Below are positions 47,827-56,978 of a stretch of DNA of 64,000 bases, in pieces. The notes under the pieces are model-generated. The model did not search any database and was not told where the DNA came from. It saw only the letters and a list, made by a program, of their open reading frames with translations. Where the stretch lies: positions 62,001 through 126,000 of the forward strand of contig NJIE01000022.1 in NCBI GenBank assembly GCA_002213445.1. The letters are read 5' to 3'. Made by a program: the position numbers and the translations under genes. This stretch comes from Xenophilus sp. AP218F (GTDB lineage: Bacteria > Pseudomonadota > Gammaproteobacteria > Burkholderiales > Chromobacteriaceae). The stretch's first letter is position 1. Every line of letters starts with the position of its first letter.

Positions 47827-49233
47827 TCAGAAGAAAATCAGCGTCAGCAAGGCGAAGGACGGCAGCAGGATGCAACCCGACCACAGCATGTAGCCGAAGA
47901 AACTGGGCATTTTGACATGCCGCTGCTCGGCGATGGCCTTGACCATGAAGTTGGGCGCGTTGCCGATATAGGTGTTGGCCCCCATGAATACCGCGCCCAT
48001 CGAGATGGCCAGCAAGGTGTCGGCCAGCGGGCCCATCAACGTGGCGGCGTTGCCGTCGGCCAGGTTGAAGAACACCAGATAGGTCGGCGCGTTGTCCAGG
48101 AAGCTGGACAGTATCCCGGTCATCCAGAAGTACATGCCGTTGATGGGCTGGCCGTTGCTGGACACCATGTGCACCAGCGGCGCCAGCGCGCCGTCCGTGC
48201 CGGCGCGCAGGATGGCGATGACCGGCGCGATGGTGATGAAGATGCCGGCGAACAGCTTGCCCACTTCCAGAATCGGCAGCCAGTTGAATTCATTGCCGGA
48301 ACGCACCTGCTTGGGCGTGATCGCCAGCGAAACGAAGGCCAGGATCACCAGGATGACGTCGCGCAGCACGTTCTGCAGCGTCAGGTGCACGCCGAAGACG
48401 GTGAACTCGACGCCGGAATGCCAGACGCCGGACATCAGCACGGCGGCGACGATGCCGGCCAACAGCCAGAAATTGCGCTTGCCGTACAACTTGAGCGGCT
48501 TGTCGTGCGACGTATCCGGCGCAAGCAGCGTGCCCTCGCGCGCCTCCAGCTGGAAATAATGCCGATCCAGAAAGAAGAACACGGTCAGCAGGATGGCAGC
48601 CAGGAGCGCCACCGGCAGCAGCATGTGCTGGAAGGTCCAGCCGAAGCTCACCCCGGCCAGGAAGCCGAGGAACAGCGGCGGGTCGCCCAGCGGGGTCAGG
48701 CCGCCGCCGACGTTGGCCACCAGGAAGATGAAGAACACCACCACGTGGACATTGCGGGTCCGCTTTTCATTCGCCTTGAGCAAGGGGCGGATCAGCAGCA
48801 TGGCCGCGCCGGTGGTGCCCATGATGGACGCCAGCGCGGCGCCTATCGCCAGGATGGCGGTATTGAGCTTGGGCGAACCATGCAGCGAGCCCCACACCAG
48901 AATCCCGCCGGACACGGTGTAGAGCGCGAACAGCAGGATGATGAAGGGCAGATATTCGGTCAGCAACGCGTGGGCGATGATGCCGCCGGTGGTGCCCAGG
49001 CCGAAGGCCACGGCGAACGGCGCCAGGAACAGCGCGGTCCAGGCGGCGGTGATCTTGCCGAAGTGGTGGTGCCAGACACCGGGGGCGAAGATGGGAAACA
49101 GGGCGATCGACAGCAGGATGCCGGCAAAAGGCCCCGCCCAGCTCAGGCTGAGGGTAGCCCCGTCCAGATCGGCTGCCCGCGCCAGCGGCGACAGGGCCGC
49201 CAGCGCCATCACGGCAAGCAATTTCTTGTTCAT
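47827..49233 (-). CDS. Na+/H+ antiporter, NhaD-like (CitMHS/IT superfamily)
   Basis: 468-residue membrane protein with about 12 TM helices after an apparent cleavable signal (MNKKLLAVMALAALSPLARA). Ion-transporter motifs: NVGGGLTPLGDPPLFLGFL and SSFLDNAPTYLVFF, the two hairpin regions of this superfamily. Close relatives are annotated sodium:proton antiporters; direct function is inferred. AGGAATGG ribosome site. Confidence 0.88.
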   Translation of the reverse strand: MNKKLLAVMALAALSPLARAADLDGATLSLSWAGPFAGILLSIALFPIFAPGVWHHHFGKITAAWTALFLAPFAVAFGLGTTGGIIAHALLTEYLPFIILLFALYTVSGGILVWGSLHGSPKLNTAILAIGAALASIMGTTGAAMLLIRPLLKANEKRTRNVHVVVFFIFLVANVGGGLTPLGDPPLFLGFLAGVSFGWTFQHMLLPVALLAAILLTVFFFLDRHYFQLEAREGTLLAPDTSHDKPLKLYGKRNFWLLAGIVAAVLMSGVWHSGVEFTVFGVHLTLQNVLRDVILVILAFVSLAITPKQVRSGNEFNWLPILEVGKLFAGIFITIAPVIAILRAGTDGALAPLVHMVSSNGQPINGMYFWMTGILSSFLDNAPTYLVFFNLADGNAATLMGPLADTLLAISMGAVFMGANTYIGNAPNFMVKAIAEQRHVKMPSFFGYMLWSGCILLPSFALLTLIFF

Positions 49234-49419
49234 CAGTCCATTCCTGTGGGGACACGGTCCCGCGGATAAAAACGCAACGCATCAGGCATCTGCCAATGAC
49301 GTCGGCCCGAAAGATTTCGGGCCGGCTCCGTCACGCTGCAAAGGTGAAACACCCCGGTCATGATTGTCGCGACAGACCAAGCTCCGGGCGCAGGTCCGCC
49401 TGGTCAGACCCTGGCGGGC

Positions 49420-49809
49420 TTAGCGCGAGCCCTTCTGGATGAACTCGATCTTGTAACCGTCCGGGTCCTCGATGAAGGCGATCACCGTGGTGCCGTGCTT
49501 CATCGGACCGGCTTCGCGCACCACCTTGCCGCCCTTGGCGCGCGCCATGTCGCAGGCGGCGTAGGCGTCGTCCACTTCGATGGCGATGTGGCCGTAGGCG
49601 TTGCCCAGCTCGTAGGATGCGGTATCCCAGTTGTGAGTCAACTCCAGCACGGTGTTCTGGTCTTCGCCGCCGTAGCCGACAAAAGCCAGCGTGAAGCGGC
49701 CTTCCGGAAAATCGGCGCGGCGCAACAATTGCATGCCAAGCACTTCTTGGTAGAACGAAAGGGAACGCTCAAGGTTCCCGACGCGCAACATGGTGTGCAG
49801 CATTCGCAT
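49420..49809 (-). CDS. gloA: Lactoylglutathione lyase (glyoxalase I)
   Basis: Converts the methylglyoxal-glutathione hemithioacetal to S-lactoylglutathione. 129 residues from ATG 49809 with AAGGAT. Metal ligands H5 ([14 protein letters not shown], the H of RMLHTM), E in [12 protein letters not shown] in [10 protein letters not shown] and E in GYKIEFIQ are all present, consistent with the Ni-type bacterial enzyme of normal length. It follows the YgjP-like gene by 17 bases and is probably co-transcribed. Confidence 0.95.
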   Translation of the reverse strand: MRMLHTMLRVGNLERSLSFYQEVLGMQLLRRADFPEGRFTLAFVGYGGEDQNTVLELTHNWDTASYELGNAYGHIAIEVDDAYAACDMARAKGGKVVREAGPMKHGTTVIAFIEDPDGYKIEFIQKGSR

Positions 49810-49826
49810 AAGAATATCCTTATAAA

Positions 49827-50534
49827 TCAGTCGAAAGCAAATAAACCGGCGCCGTGCTGCTTCAGCCAGCGCCTCGCGGCCTGCCAGTCCGGGTACAACC
49901 TGGCGGTCTCCGCCCAGAAGGCCGCGGAATGATTCATGTGTTCCAGGTGCGCCAGCTCGTGGGAGATCACGTAGTCCAGAATCGCCGGCGGCGCCTGGAT
50001 CAGGCGCCAGTTGAGCCGGATCACCCCGGCCGCGGTGCAGCTGCCCCAACGGCCGCGCGCCGACGACAGCTGCCAGCCAGCCGGCTGGCGGCGGCACAAG
50101 CCGGCGAAATGCGCCAGCCGCTCGCCGTAACGCAGCGCCGCCTCGCGTTTCAGATAGCGGGCGATCAAGGCTCGAGCCGCGTCCAGATCGCCCTCCTCCA
50201 CGCCGCACAACTGCAAAACATCGCCCACGCGCCGCACCGCGCGGCGCTGTCCCGGCAGGCACCGCCAGGACAGCGTCTGGCCCTGCAGCGACGCCACCGG
50301 CGCGGCGCGCTCGGCGGCCAGCTCGCGCTGGCGGCGCAGGTGGCCGGCGATCCAGTCGCGGCGCTGCTCCAGCACCTCGCCCAGACGGCGCTCGCTGACG
50401 CCGGGCGGCGCCACCAGCTCCACCGCGCCGTCGCGCACCCGCAGGCCTATGCTCTGACGCGGGCGGCGGATCAGCCGCACCTCCACCTCGCCGTCAGGCA
50501 GCGGCAGGCGGCGCCAGACGGCTGCGCTTTTCAT
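49827..50534 (-). CDS. YgjP-like (DUF45) zinc metallopeptidase
   Basis: 235 residues from ATG 50534. The zinc motif is [19 protein letters not shown] (HExxH plus a downstream His), preceded by the conserved [20 protein letters not shown] segment. These WSS-like/YgjP proteins are putative cytoplasmic proteases of unknown substrate. It overlaps the plsC 3' end by 41 bases, an unusually long overlap, implying coupled translation. Confidence 0.88.
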   Translation of the reverse strand: MKSAAVWRRLPLPDGEVEVRLIRRPRQSIGLRVRDGAVELVAPPGVSERRLGEVLEQRRDWIAGHLRRQRELAAERAAPVASLQGQTLSWRCLPGQRRAVRRVGDVLQLCGVEEGDLDAARALIARYLKREAALRYGERLAHFAGLCRRQPAGWQLSSARGRWGSCTAAGVIRLNWRLIQAPPAILDYVISHELAHLEHMNHSAAFWAETARLYPDWQAARRWLKQHGAGLFAFD

Positions 50535-51270
50535 CCGGATGGGCAAACGGGCCGACGCCGCCGATCAGACGCTGCTGCGCCTCGATCCAGGCTTCGGCCT
50601 CGCTCATCATCGCCTCTGGGCCCGCGCCCTCGGCAGGGTAAATCGCCGGGCCGACCACTACGGTGATTTCGCCCGGGTGCTTGAGAAAGGCGTTGCGCGG
50701 CCAGAATTCGCCGGCGTTGTGCGCCACCGGCACCATCGGCATGTCGAACTGCTTGGCCATGCGCGCCGCGCCCAGCTTGTACTTGCCCGGAACGCCGGGC
50801 CGGGTGCGGGTGCCTTCCGGAAACACGGTGATCCAGAAGCCGTGGCGCTTGCGCTCCAAGCCCTGCTCCAGCAGGCGCTGGTTGGCGTTGGCGCGATCGG
50901 CGCGGTTGATGATGATGGGATTCATCAGCACCAGGCCCCAGCCGAACAGCGGAATCCAGGTCAGCTCGCGCTTGGCGACATACACCTGCGCCGGAAAGAT
51001 CTTCTGCAAGGCCAGCGTCTCCCAGCCCGACTGGTGCTTGGCGGCGATCACGCCCGGCTCGGCCGGGATGTTCTCGCCGCCCACCACCTTGTACTTAAGG
51101 CCGATGACGTGCTCCAGCATCCACAGCAAGGTCATCGCCCAGCTGACGCCCAGCACATGGCGGCGGCGGCGCGGCAAGGGCGCGGCCAGCAACAGCAGAC
51201 AGAAAAACAGCGGCGTGACGATGATCAACACCAGCCAGTACACCAGATTGCGCATCCATAAACTGATCAT
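50494..51270 (-). CDS. plsC: 1-acyl-sn-glycerol-3-phosphate acyltransferase
   Basis: Adds the second acyl chain to make phosphatidic acid at the inner membrane. 258 residues with an N-terminal TM helix (YWLVLIIVTPLFFCLLLLA). Acyltransferase motif I reads KHQSGWET, so the usual aspartate of H-x4-D is glutamate; motif III is VFPEGTRTRPG, and VPVAHNAGEFW is motif IV. Follows gmhB by 16 bases, an order seen in other betaproteobacteria next to glyQS. Confidence 0.93.
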   Translation of the reverse strand: MISLWMRNLVYWLVLIIVTPLFFCLLLLAAPLPRRRRHVLGVSWAMTLLWMLEHVIGLKYKVVGGENIPAEPGVIAAKHQSGWETLALQKIFPAQVYVAKRELTWIPLFGWGLVLMNPIIINRADRANANQRLLEQGLERKRHGFWITVFPEGTRTRPGVPGKYKLGAARMAKQFDMPMVPVAHNAGEFWPRNAFLKHPGEITVVVGPAIYPAEGAGPEAMMSEAEAWIEAQQRLIGGVGPFAHPDEKRSRLAPPAAA

Positions 51271-51286
51271 GCTTGCAGCGGCTTCC

Positions 51287-51826
51287 TCAGTAATTGTGGA
51301 TCAGATGCTCTGCGGCATCATAAAGGTCATCGAACACCAGCGTGCCTTCCGGCAGGGCGTCGCTCATATGGGTTTTGGCGCCCTTGCCTGTGCGCACCAG
51401 GATGGGCAGGCCGCCCACCGCGGCGATGGCTTCCAGATCGCGCAGGCTGTCGCCGATCAGCGGCAGGCCTTCCAGCTTGAGATTGAAGCGCTCGGCGATC
51501 TCCAGCACCATGCCTGGCAACGGCTTGCGGCATTCGCAGCCTGTCTCCGGGCCGTGCGGACAGAACACCACGGCGTCGATGCGGCCGCCGGCCTGGCCGA
51601 CCAGCCGGTGCATTTTCTCGTGCATGGCGTTGAGCGCATGCATATCGAACAAGCCGCGCGCCAGGCCCGATTGATTGGTGGCCACCACCACGCGCCAGCC
51701 CGACTGGGTCAGGTTGGCGATGGCTTCCAGGCTGTGCTCGATGGGCACCCACTCCACGCTGTTCTTGACGTAGTCGTCGCGATCCTGATTGATCACGCCG
51801 TCGCGGTCGAGGATGACTAGTTTCAC
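51287..51826 (-). CDS. gmhB: D-glycero-D-manno-heptose-1,7-bisphosphate 7-phosphatase
   Basis: HAD phosphatase in ADP-heptose synthesis for LPS core. 179 residues from GTG 51826, chosen because GGGGGA lies just upstream and VKLVILDRDGVINQD is the family N-terminus. Catalytic aspartates are in LDRDGVIN; the zinc site is CPHGPETGCECRKP; GDSLRDLEAI is the last HAD motif. Operon glyQ-glyS-gmhB-plsC is likely, though hairpins after glyS may reduce expression. Confidence 0.95.
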   Translation of the reverse strand: MKLVILDRDGVINQDRDDYVKNSVEWVPIEHSLEAIANLTQSGWRVVVATNQSGLARGLFDMHALNAMHEKMHRLVGQAGGRIDAVVFCPHGPETGCECRKPLPGMVLEIAERFNLKLEGLPLIGDSLRDLEAIAAVGGLPILVRTGKGAKTHMSDALPEGTLVFDDLYDAAEHLIHNY

Positions 51827-51844
51827 GCTTCCCCCAATGAGTAG

Positions 51845-51930
51845 GGCGGAAGCCCCGCAGGGGCGTTCCGCCGTTTGCACGTTTTCCGACGAGCGGCCTG
51901 GCGGCAGCCCGGCCAGGCCGGGCTGCCGCC
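51845..51930 (-). terminator. Two strong hairpins after glyS
   Basis: A 15-base perfect inverted repeat (arms GGCGGCAGCCCGGCC and GGCCGGGCTGCCGCC, one-base centre, 51900-51930) begins 7 bases after the glyS stop. A second, GGCGGAA.GCCCC/GGGGC.TTCCGCC, is at 51845-51872. Neither has a T tract, so they may be attenuating or RNA-stabilising rather than strict terminators. Confidence 0.5.
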
Positions 51931-51936
51931 GCGCGC

Positions 51937-53997
51937 TTACTCGGCCAGCAGCGAGATGTCCGCCACGCGGTTGAACAGCTCGGCCAGACGCGCCAGCAGC
52001 GCGATGCGGTTGGCGCGCACCGCCGCATCGTCGGCCATCACCATCACGCCGTCGAAGAAGGCGTCCACCGGCGCTTTCAGCGACGCGAGCTGCGCCAGCG
52101 CGCCGGCGAAGTCGCGCGCCGCGAACTGGGCGGCCACGGCCGGCGCCAGCGCTTCCACCGCGGAGAACAGCGCGCGCTCGGCGTCCTCGGCGAACCGCGC
52201 CGGGTCGACCGCGCCGATGTCGCCTTCGGCTTTCTTCAGGATGTTCTTCACCCGCTTGTTGGCGGCGGCCAGCGCGGCGGCTTCCGGCAGCGCCTTGAAG
52301 GCGGCCACGGCGGCCAGCGCGGCGCGCACTTCGGACAGCGAACTGGGCGCTTGCGCCAGCACGGCTTCGATCTCGTCGCCCTTGTATTCGCCGGCCAGGA
52401 AGTTCTTCAGGCGGTCCATCATGAAGCCGTACACTTCGTCGGCCGTCCTGGCGGACAGCTTGCCTTCCGGGAAGGCCGCGGCGACGATGGCCAACAGCTT
52501 GTTCAGGTCCAGATCGGCTTCCAGCGCCATGCGCACCACGCCCAGCGCAGCGCGGCGCAGCGCGAACGGGTCCTTGTCGCCGGTCGGGATCAGGCCGATG
52601 CCCCAGATGCCGACGATGGTTTCCAGCTTGTCGGCCAGCGCCACGGCGGTGGCGATCTTGCCTTGCGGCAGGCTGTCGCCGGCGAAGCGCGGATGGTAAT
52701 GGCCTTCGATGGCGGCGGCCACTTCCGGATGCTCGCCGTCGTGCTGGGCGTAGTACATGCCCATCACGCCCTGCAGTTCCGGGAACTCGCCCACCATGCC
52801 GGTCACCAGGTCGGCCTTGGCGAGGTAAGCGGCGCGCGAGGCCAGCGCGGTGTCCGCGCCCAGTTCGCGGGCGATGGCGCCGGCGATGCTCTGCAGGCGC
52901 TCGACGCGTTCCAGTTGCGAGCCGATCTTATTGTGGTAGACGACATTGGCCAGACGCGGCAGACGGCTGTCCAGACGCGCCTTCTGATCCTGCTCGAAGA
53001 AGAACTTGGCGTCGGACAGGCGGGCGCGCAGCACGCGCTCGTTGCCGCCGATGATGAAGGACGGGTCGGCGGTTTCCAGGTTGGACACCAAGAGGAAGCG
53101 GTTCATCAGCTTGCCTTGCGCGTCCAGCAGCGGGAAATACTTCTGGTTCTGCTGCATGGTCAGGATCAGGCACTCCTGCGGCACTTGCAGGAATTCGGCC
53201 TCGAAGCCGGCTTCCAGCACCACCGGCCATTCCACGAGGCCGGTCACTTCGTCGAACAGCGCGTCCGGCGCGGCGATGGTCGCGCCAAGCCGGGCGGCGG
53301 CTTCGGCCAGCTTGTGGCCGATCAGCTCGCGGCGGGCCTCGAAGCTGGCCACCACCTTGCCCTCGTCATGCAGGGCGCGAGCGTAAGCGTCGGCCTCGGC
53401 GATGACGACGTCGCCTTGCGACAGGAAGCGATGGCCGCGGGTGCTGCGGCCGCTTTGCAGGCCCAGCACTTCGCCCGGCACCACCTGGTCGCCGTGCAAC
53501 ATGATCAGGCCGTGCACCGGGCGCACGAACTGCACGTCCAGATCGCCCCAGCGCATCAGTTTCGGGGCCGGCAGCTTCTTCAGCGCCAGCGCCACCACGT
53601 CGGCCAGCACCGCGGACAGGGCCTCGCCCTTCTTGCTGCTGGCGTAGGCGTAGACGTCCTGCTTGCCGTTGTTGACGATGGACAGATCGGAGACTTCCAC
53701 GCCGCAGGAGCGGGCGAAGCCGGCCAGCGCCGGCGTCGGCTGGCCGTCCTTCATGCCGGCGGCCACCGCCGGGCCCTGACGGGTGATGTGCTGGTCCGGC
53801 TGCACGGCGAGCACGCCCGGCAGCTGCACCGCCAGGCGGCGCGGCGAGGCGTAGGCCACGGCCTTGGCGTCGGCGGCGGCGAACTGCATCTTTTTCAGTT
53901 CGTCGCTGATGGTTTGGGAAAAACTGGCGGCCAGTTTGGCCAGCGCCTTGGGCGGCAATTCCTCGGTCAGGAGTTCAATCAGCAGGGTTGCGTTCAT
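51937..53997 (-). CDS. glyS: Glycine--tRNA ligase beta subunit
   Basis: Beta chain of the alpha2-beta2 glycyl-tRNA synthetase; binds tRNA-Gly. 686 residues, full length. Conserved start LLIELLTEELPPKAL, central RPVHGLIMLHGDQVV and PQECLILTMQQNQKYFP, and C-terminal VLARFNRVADIS-like end (ALLARLAELFNRVADISLLAE). Separated from glyQ by the small secreted-protein gene. Confidence 0.98.
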   Translation of the reverse strand: MNATLLIELLTEELPPKALAKLAASFSQTISDELKKMQFAAADAKAVAYASPRRLAVQLPGVLAVQPDQHITRQGPAVAAGMKDGQPTPALAGFARSCGVEVSDLSIVNNGKQDVYAYASSKKGEALSAVLADVVALALKKLPAPKLMRWGDLDVQFVRPVHGLIMLHGDQVVPGEVLGLQSGRSTRGHRFLSQGDVVIAEADAYARALHDEGKVVASFEARRELIGHKLAEAAARLGATIAAPDALFDEVTGLVEWPVVLEAGFEAEFLQVPQECLILTMQQNQKYFPLLDAQGKLMNRFLLVSNLETADPSFIIGGNERVLRARLSDAKFFFEQDQKARLDSRLPRLANVVYHNKIGSQLERVERLQSIAGAIARELGADTALASRAAYLAKADLVTGMVGEFPELQGVMGMYYAQHDGEHPEVAAAIEGHYHPRFAGDSLPQGKIATAVALADKLETIVGIWGIGLIPTGDKDPFALRRAALGVVRMALEADLDLNKLLAIVAAAFPEGKLSARTADEVYGFMMDRLKNFLAGEYKGDEIEAVLAQAPSSLSEVRAALAAVAAFKALPEAAALAAANKRVKNILKKAEGDIGAVDPARFAEDAERALFSAVEALAPAVAAQFAARDFAGALAQLASLKAPVDAFFDGVMVMADDAAVRANRIALLARLAELFNRVADISLLAE

Positions 53998-54012
53998 TTT
54001 GGCTTGATCAGT

Positions 54013-54438
54013 TTATTTGGAAGCGGCGCCGGCGGCGTCGCAGATTACCTTCATCATGGCGGCGGCGACGGAACCGTCGTAAACCGGCTGCCACTTCCAG
54101 GCGTAGCGCGGCACCGGAAACATGGTTGAAAACAGGTGCTTGTTGTTCTTGTCGAAATACTCGGAACTGACAAACACGTACTGGTACTGCTTGCAATCGG
54201 CGTAGCCGTTGGTGCGCCGGATGTTGTAGTTCAGGCGATAGGCCTTTTCGTAACGCGCCTTGTCGAAACGCTCCTGGTTGACGAAGTGCACCAGGCCGTC
54301 CTTTTCCATCCACAGCGAGTTGGCGTCTATCGCCAGCTGCAAGGCCTGGCCGTCCTGGTACGCCACCCAGTCCGCCAGCGGCTGGGCCATGCCCGGCGCG
54401 GCCAGCAGGCCCAGCAACAGGCCACTATAGATTTTCAT
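54013..54438 (-). CDS. Secreted protein resembling the surface-adhesin E-like family
   Basis: 141 residues with a Sec signal peptide (MKIYSGLLLGLLAAPGMAQP) and AGAGGAC site. The mature part has the layout of small periplasmic/surface proteins of the surface-adhesin E type: LQLAIDANSLWMEKDG, a mid-protein cysteine (YADCKQYQYVFVSSEYFD), a late W-x-P-V (KWQPVYDGSVAAAMM) and a C-terminal cysteine that could form a disulfide with the first. Family placement is tentative and function unknown. It lies between glyQ and glyS on the same strand with a 15-base gap to glyS. Confidence 0.75.
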   Translation of the reverse strand: MKIYSGLLLGLLAAPGMAQPLADWVAYQDGQALQLAIDANSLWMEKDGLVHFVNQERFDKARYEKAYRLNYNIRRTNGYADCKQYQYVFVSSEYFDKNNKHLFSTMFPVPRYAWKWQPVYDGSVAAAMMKVICDAAGAASK

Positions 54439-54521
54439 GCGCTTGTCCTCTGGCTATGGATTGACGAAACGGCGCGCCGCGAAACCGGCATTAGCAGCTT
54501 AGGCCATGCCGGCGCTGCCCA

Positions 54522-55412
54522 TCAGTCCTTCCTGCACATCGGGAAGCCCAGGGCTTCGCGCGCATCGTAATAGGCTTGCGCCACGCCGCGGGACAGATTG
54601 CGGATGCGGCCGATGTAGGCGGCGCGCTCGGTCACCGAGATGGAGCCGCGCGCGTCCAGCAGGTTGAAGGTGTGGCCGGCTTTGAGGATCATTTCGTAGG
54701 CGGGCAGCGGCAGGCTGGCTTCCAGCAGCTTCTTGGCTTCCGATTCGTAGTCGGCGAACTGCTTGAACAGCAGCTCGACGTTGCTGTGTTCGAAAGCATA
54801 GCGCGACTGCTCGACTTCGTTCTGGTAGAAGACGTTGCCGTAAGTCACCGGCTGGCCGTCCGGCAGATGGGTCCAAATCAGGTCGTAGACGTTTTCCACG
54901 CCCTGCAGATACATGGCGAGGCGCTCCAGGCCATAGGTGATCTCGCCCAGCACCGGCTTGCAATCCAGGCCGCCCACTTGCTGGAAGTAGGTGAACTGGG
55001 TCACTTCCATGCCGTTCAGCCACACTTCCCAGCCCAGGCCCCAGGCGCCCAGCGTCGGGTTTTCCCAGTCGTCCTCGACAAAGCGGATGTCCTGAACCTT
55101 GGGATCGAGGCCCAGCTCCTGCAGCGAGCCGAGGTACAGCTCCTGGATGTTGGACGGCGAGGGCTTGAGCACGACCTGGAACTGGTGGTGCTGGAACAGG
55201 CGGTTCGGGTTTTCGCCGTAGCGGCCGTCGTTGGGCCGGCGCGAAGGCTGCACGTAAGCCGCATTCCACGGTTCCGGGCCCAGCGCGCGCAGGAAGGTGG
55301 CGGTGTGCGAAGTGCCGGCGCCGACTTCGGTGTCATACGGCTGCAACAGCGCGCAGCCCTGGCGGTTCCAGTAATGCTGGAGCTTGAGGATGATTTCCTG
55401 GAAGGTAAGCAT
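54522..55412 (-). CDS. glyQ: Glycine--tRNA ligase alpha subunit
   Basis: Catalytic class II chain of glycyl-tRNA synthetase. 296 residues, normal length. Motifs: [39 protein letters not shown] (motif 2 region), LQVVLKPSP-like [12 protein letters not shown] and [18 protein letters not shown]. First gene of the glyQ / secreted protein / glyS run. Confidence 0.98.
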   Translation of the reverse strand: MLTFQEIILKLQHYWNRQGCALLQPYDTEVGAGTSHTATFLRALGPEPWNAAYVQPSRRPNDGRYGENPNRLFQHHQFQVVLKPSPSNIQELYLGSLQELGLDPKVQDIRFVEDDWENPTLGAWGLGWEVWLNGMEVTQFTYFQQVGGLDCKPVLGEITYGLERLAMYLQGVENVYDLIWTHLPDGQPVTYGNVFYQNEVEQSRYAFEHSNVELLFKQFADYESEAKKLLEASLPLPAYEMILKAGHTFNLLDARGSISVTERAAYIGRIRNLSRGVAQAYYDAREALGFPMCRKD

Positions 55413-55520
55413 AAACGTGGGTAATCAATAGTAAAGGGTCAAAGGTCGATTCTACCGCCTCGCGCCTCGCGCGCAAAGCCGCGACGGCGGGCTCGGCGAA
55501 ACTGCCGGCCGCCGCGGCGC

Positions 55521-56825
55521 TCAGGCGGCCAGCCGCTCGGCCAGCCGCTTGCCCTTGGCCAGGCAGTCCGGCAGCGACACGCCGTCCAGCCAGTTGGCGC
55601 AAACGTGCAGCCCGCGCTCGGGCCATGGCGCCAGCGCCCGCCGCACCTCGGCCAGCGCCGCCGTCGCCTGCGGAATCGCCCGCGGCCAGCGCATCACCGT
55701 CTGCCGCGCGGCGGCCTGCAAGCCGAAATGGCGTTCCAACTCCGGATTAAGCCGAGACAGCAGCTCGGCGTCGTCCAGCGCCGCCAGCCCGGCCTGACGC
55801 CGGCCGCCGACAAAGCTGGTCAGAAGCGCGCTCCCGGGCGGGCAGCAGTGAGGATAGAGCCGCCCCACCATCAGATGGCCCAGCGCGAAAACCTGCTCGC
55901 TGGCCGGGTTCAGCCCGCCGAATCCATCCAGGGCGCGCGGCAGCGCCTCGGCCGGGACGACGCTGGCCACCACCGCCATCGGCGCGTACGGCACCTGGCG
56001 ACAGGCGGCCGACAATTCCGGAGCTTCATGCGCCAGCAAGGCCGCCGCCGCATCGGCCGGCAGCGCCAAAACCACCTGGCTCGCGCGCGTCACGCCGCGA
56101 TCGGTGTACAGCAACCAGCCGGCGGCGTCGCGGCGCAGCGCGCGCACCGCCTGCTCCAGCCGCACGTCCACATCGCGCGCCAGCCGACGCGGCAGGCTCT
56201 CGAGGCCGTCTTGCAAGGTGCATGCCCGCTTGCGCCGCAACTGCCCGCCGCGCGCCGCGCGCCAGATGCCGGCCAGCAGCGATCCGGGCTCGCGCTCGCG
56301 CGCCGCCAGCCGCGGCAAGGCCTCTTCCAGCAGCATCTCCTCGGGGTCGCCGGCGAACACGCCGCCGACAAACGGGTCCACCGCCTTGTCCAGCCACTCC
56401 GCGCCGAAACGGCGACGCACGTAGGCGGCCAGCGTCTCGCCCGCCGGCGGCGGCGCGTGCCGCCCCGCCACGCCGCGCAACAGCGACCACTTGGCCGCCG
56501 CGCTGAAGTAATCGCCCAGCAACAGGCTGCGCGGGCCGTCCGGCAACAGCCGATAGCGCCCTTGCCTCAACACGAAGCGACGCTGCGCGTCTTTGGGCGG
56601 CAGCACCGGCGTCAGATCCAGCTCCCGCAGCCAGGCGAGCAAATCGTCGTCGGCCAGCAAGGTGTTGGGGCCGGCTTCCACCAACGCGCCGGCGTGGCGG
56701 ACGGTTTTCACCTTGCCGCCGCAGCGCGCCTCGGCCTCGTACACCCGCACCGACTCCGCGCCCAGTCGTCGCAACCACCAGGCGCAAGACAGGCCGGACA
56801 CCCCGGCGCCTATCACTGCGATCAT
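55521..56825 (-). CDS. hemG: Protoporphyrinogen oxidase, FAD type
   Basis: Oxygen-dependent oxidation of protoporphyrinogen IX to protoporphyrin IX, next-to-last step of haem synthesis (hemG/hemY naming varies). 434 residues from ATG 56825 with GGGGAGA. FAD-binding start IAVIGAGVSGLSCAWWLRRLGA and VYEAEARCGGKVKT; central PFVGGVFAGDPEEML; C-terminal NWLDGVSLPDCLAKGKRLAE matches the conserved GxGxxDCI-type end. Stand-alone, between glyQ and tdh. Confidence 0.93.
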   Translation of the reverse strand: MIAVIGAGVSGLSCAWWLRRLGAESVRVYEAEARCGGKVKTVRHAGALVEAGPNTLLADDDLLAWLRELDLTPVLPPKDAQRRFVLRQGRYRLLPDGPRSLLLGDYFSAAAKWSLLRGVAGRHAPPPAGETLAAYVRRRFGAEWLDKAVDPFVGGVFAGDPEEMLLEEALPRLAAREREPGSLLAGIWRAARGGQLRRKRACTLQDGLESLPRRLARDVDVRLEQAVRALRRDAAGWLLYTDRGVTRASQVVLALPADAAAALLAHEAPELSAACRQVPYAPMAVVASVVPAEALPRALDGFGGLNPASEQVFALGHLMVGRLYPHCCPPGSALLTSFVGGRRQAGLAALDDAELLSRLNPELERHFGLQAAARQTVMRWPRAIPQATAALAEVRRALAPWPERGLHVCANWLDGVSLPDCLAKGKRLAERLAA

Positions 56826-56924
56826 GCTTGTCTCCCCGGATAATGTGATCGGCTCCATTATCCGGGGCGCGGCCTCGGCCAAGATTGACAGGCGTCAACC
56901 GCTCCCGGCCGCGGGCGCGACGCG

Positions 56925-56956
56925 GACAAAACAAAGCCGGCCCAAGCGGGCCGGCT
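56925..56956 (-). terminator. Rho-independent terminator of kbl-tdh
   Basis: A perfect 9-bp stem AGCCGGCCC/GGGCCGGCT with an AAGC loop, followed on the minus strand by TTGTTTTG, 23 bases after the tdh stop. Confidence 0.85.
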
Positions 56957-56978
56957 GCGCGTCGTCGAGAGGACGGGA

